DNA from: a bacterium TMED88
GTDB lineage: Bacteria; Myxococcota_A; UBA9160; UBA4427
Assembly (NCBI GenBank): GCA_002171515.1
Contig: NHEP01000103.1
Location: 1 to 35,861, forward strand
Direction: 5' to 3'
Length of the DNA stretch: 35,861 nt
The notes beneath the pieces were generated by a model. The model made no database searches. It was given only the letters and a program-made list of their open reading frames with translations, and was not told the DNA's origin. Position 1 is the first letter of the stretch, and every line of letters begins with the position of its first letter. The translations under genes and the position numbers were made by a program. Positions 35,324 to 35,861 of this stretch are shown one piece after another.

Positions 35324-35635
35324 ATGTACGCCGTGGTCAGAACGGGCGGAAAGCAGCTGCGAGTCACACCGGGAGACCGGGTCCGAGTCGAGAAACTGGC
35401 TGGAGATGTGGGCTCTTCCATCTCCTTAGAGGATGTCCTGCTCGTCAGCGGCGACGAGGGCGTCAAGATCGGTCAGCCGAGGGTCGACGGTGCGTCGATC
35501 AAGGGCACCATCACCGCGCAGGCTAGGCACCCGAAAATCCGTGTTTTTAAAATGAAACGACGGAAGGGGTACCGAAGGCTTCAGGGTCACCGGCAGGATT
35601 ACACGGAGATCGAGATTCAATCGATCGAGAGCTAA
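35324..35635 (+). CDS. rplU: Large-subunit ribosomal protein bL21
   Basis: 103 aa beginning MYAVVRTGGKQLRV, with FKMKRRKGYRRLQGHRQDYT near the end, the standard L21 signature region. GAGGAAG lies six bases before the ATG. It is followed 65 bases later by rpmA, the near-universal rplU-rpmA pairing. Confidence 0.97.
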   Translation: MYAVVRTGGKQLRVTPGDRVRVEKLAGDVGSSISLEDVLLVSGDEGVKIGQPRVDGASIKGTITAQARHPKIRVFKMKRRKGYRRLQGHRQDYTEIEIQSIES

Positions 35636-35700
35636 AGAGCATTCGGCACGTCAAACAAGGCCCAAGGCCATCGGCGTAGCGAGCGAGGGAGTACCAAACC

Positions 35701-35861
35701 ATGTCACATAAAAAAGGGCAGGGCAGTTCACGAAACGGGCGCGACAGCAACGGTCAGCGCCGGGGCGTGAAGGCCTTCGGGGGCGAGACGGTCTCCGCGG
35801 GGTCGATCCTCGTTCGACAAGTCGGAACCAAAATTCACCCGGGCCGGAATGTCGGCTGCGG
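35701..35861 (+). CDS. rpmA: Large-subunit ribosomal protein bL27 (partial, cut by window end)
   Basis: The first 53 residues are present: [20 protein letters not shown], then [19 protein letters not shown] and [10 protein letters not shown], which are diagnostic of L27. GAGGGAG lies about nine bases before the ATG. The N-terminus begins directly with the basic ribosomal sequence and lacks the cleavable N-terminal extension found in Firmicutes. Confidence 0.96.
   Translation, partial: MSHKKGQGSSRNGRDSNGQRRGVKAFGGETVSAGSILVRQVGTKIHPGRNVGC

Overview
This is a GC-rich window (about 60% GC by eye) from a Gram-negative bacterium. Three genes encode lipobox-type lipoproteins. Gene content and order point to a deltaproteobacterial-type lineage (Myxococcota, Desulfobacterota or a relative). 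The main reasons are the contiguous rho-prfA-prmC-his-rpsU-dnaG-rpoD block, a selA gene, and a citramalate synthase of the Leptospira type. The lineage is inferred from memory of family synteny, not from a search. Most of the window is ordinary housekeeping DNA; no transposase, prophage or CRISPR array is visible.

Layout. At 1-751 (minus) is a cut-off RluA-family pseudouridine synthase. At 991-5898 (plus) a CimA-like synthase is tightly coupled to two unrecognised lipoprotein genes. At 5924-9964 (minus) lies glcDEF, the three-subunit glycolate oxidase. At 10037-11110 (minus) is a TPR protein ending in a zincin metallopeptidase domain. At 11337-13409 are a small lipoprotein (plus), a CAT-anticodon tRNA (minus) and an FAD oxidoreductase (plus). 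At 13480-15544 (minus) a zinc-ribbon protein is paired with an SPFH/GYF_2 protein. At 15750-19702 (minus) is the classic macromolecular synthesis operon rpsU-dnaG-rpoD, with a foldable leader. At 20095-27338 (minus) is rho-prfA-prmC-hisD-hisB-hisH-hisF. At 27728-32570 (minus) is selA, then a MinD-like ATPase, a J-like/RodZ-like HTH protein, an RluD-type synthase and pgeF, the last four nearly gapless. At 33280-35861 (plus) is rng-rplU-rpmA, cut by the window end.

How the genes work together. The minus-strand core supplies transcription initiation (RpoD) and termination (Rho), replication priming (DnaG), translation termination (RF1 and its methylase PrmC) and several histidine-biosynthesis steps. 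The plus-strand end supplies RNA decay and large-subunit ribosomal proteins. GlcDEF feeds electrons from glycolate into the membrane. CimA starts the threonine-independent route to isoleucine. SelA implies that the organism makes selenocysteine.

The most striking observation is the hisD homologue. It keeps the HisD fold along its full length and sits in the his cluster, yet it has lost most zinc ligands, the catalytic His and the substrate-binding loops, while HisB, HisH and HisF look intact. Second is the overlapping pair of a MinD-like ATPase and a J-like/RodZ-HTH protein whose J-like region lacks HPD. Third is the translationally coupled CimA-lipoprotein-lipoprotein unit. Three gaps longer than 300 bp are described: 19703-20094, 27339-27727 and 32571-33279.
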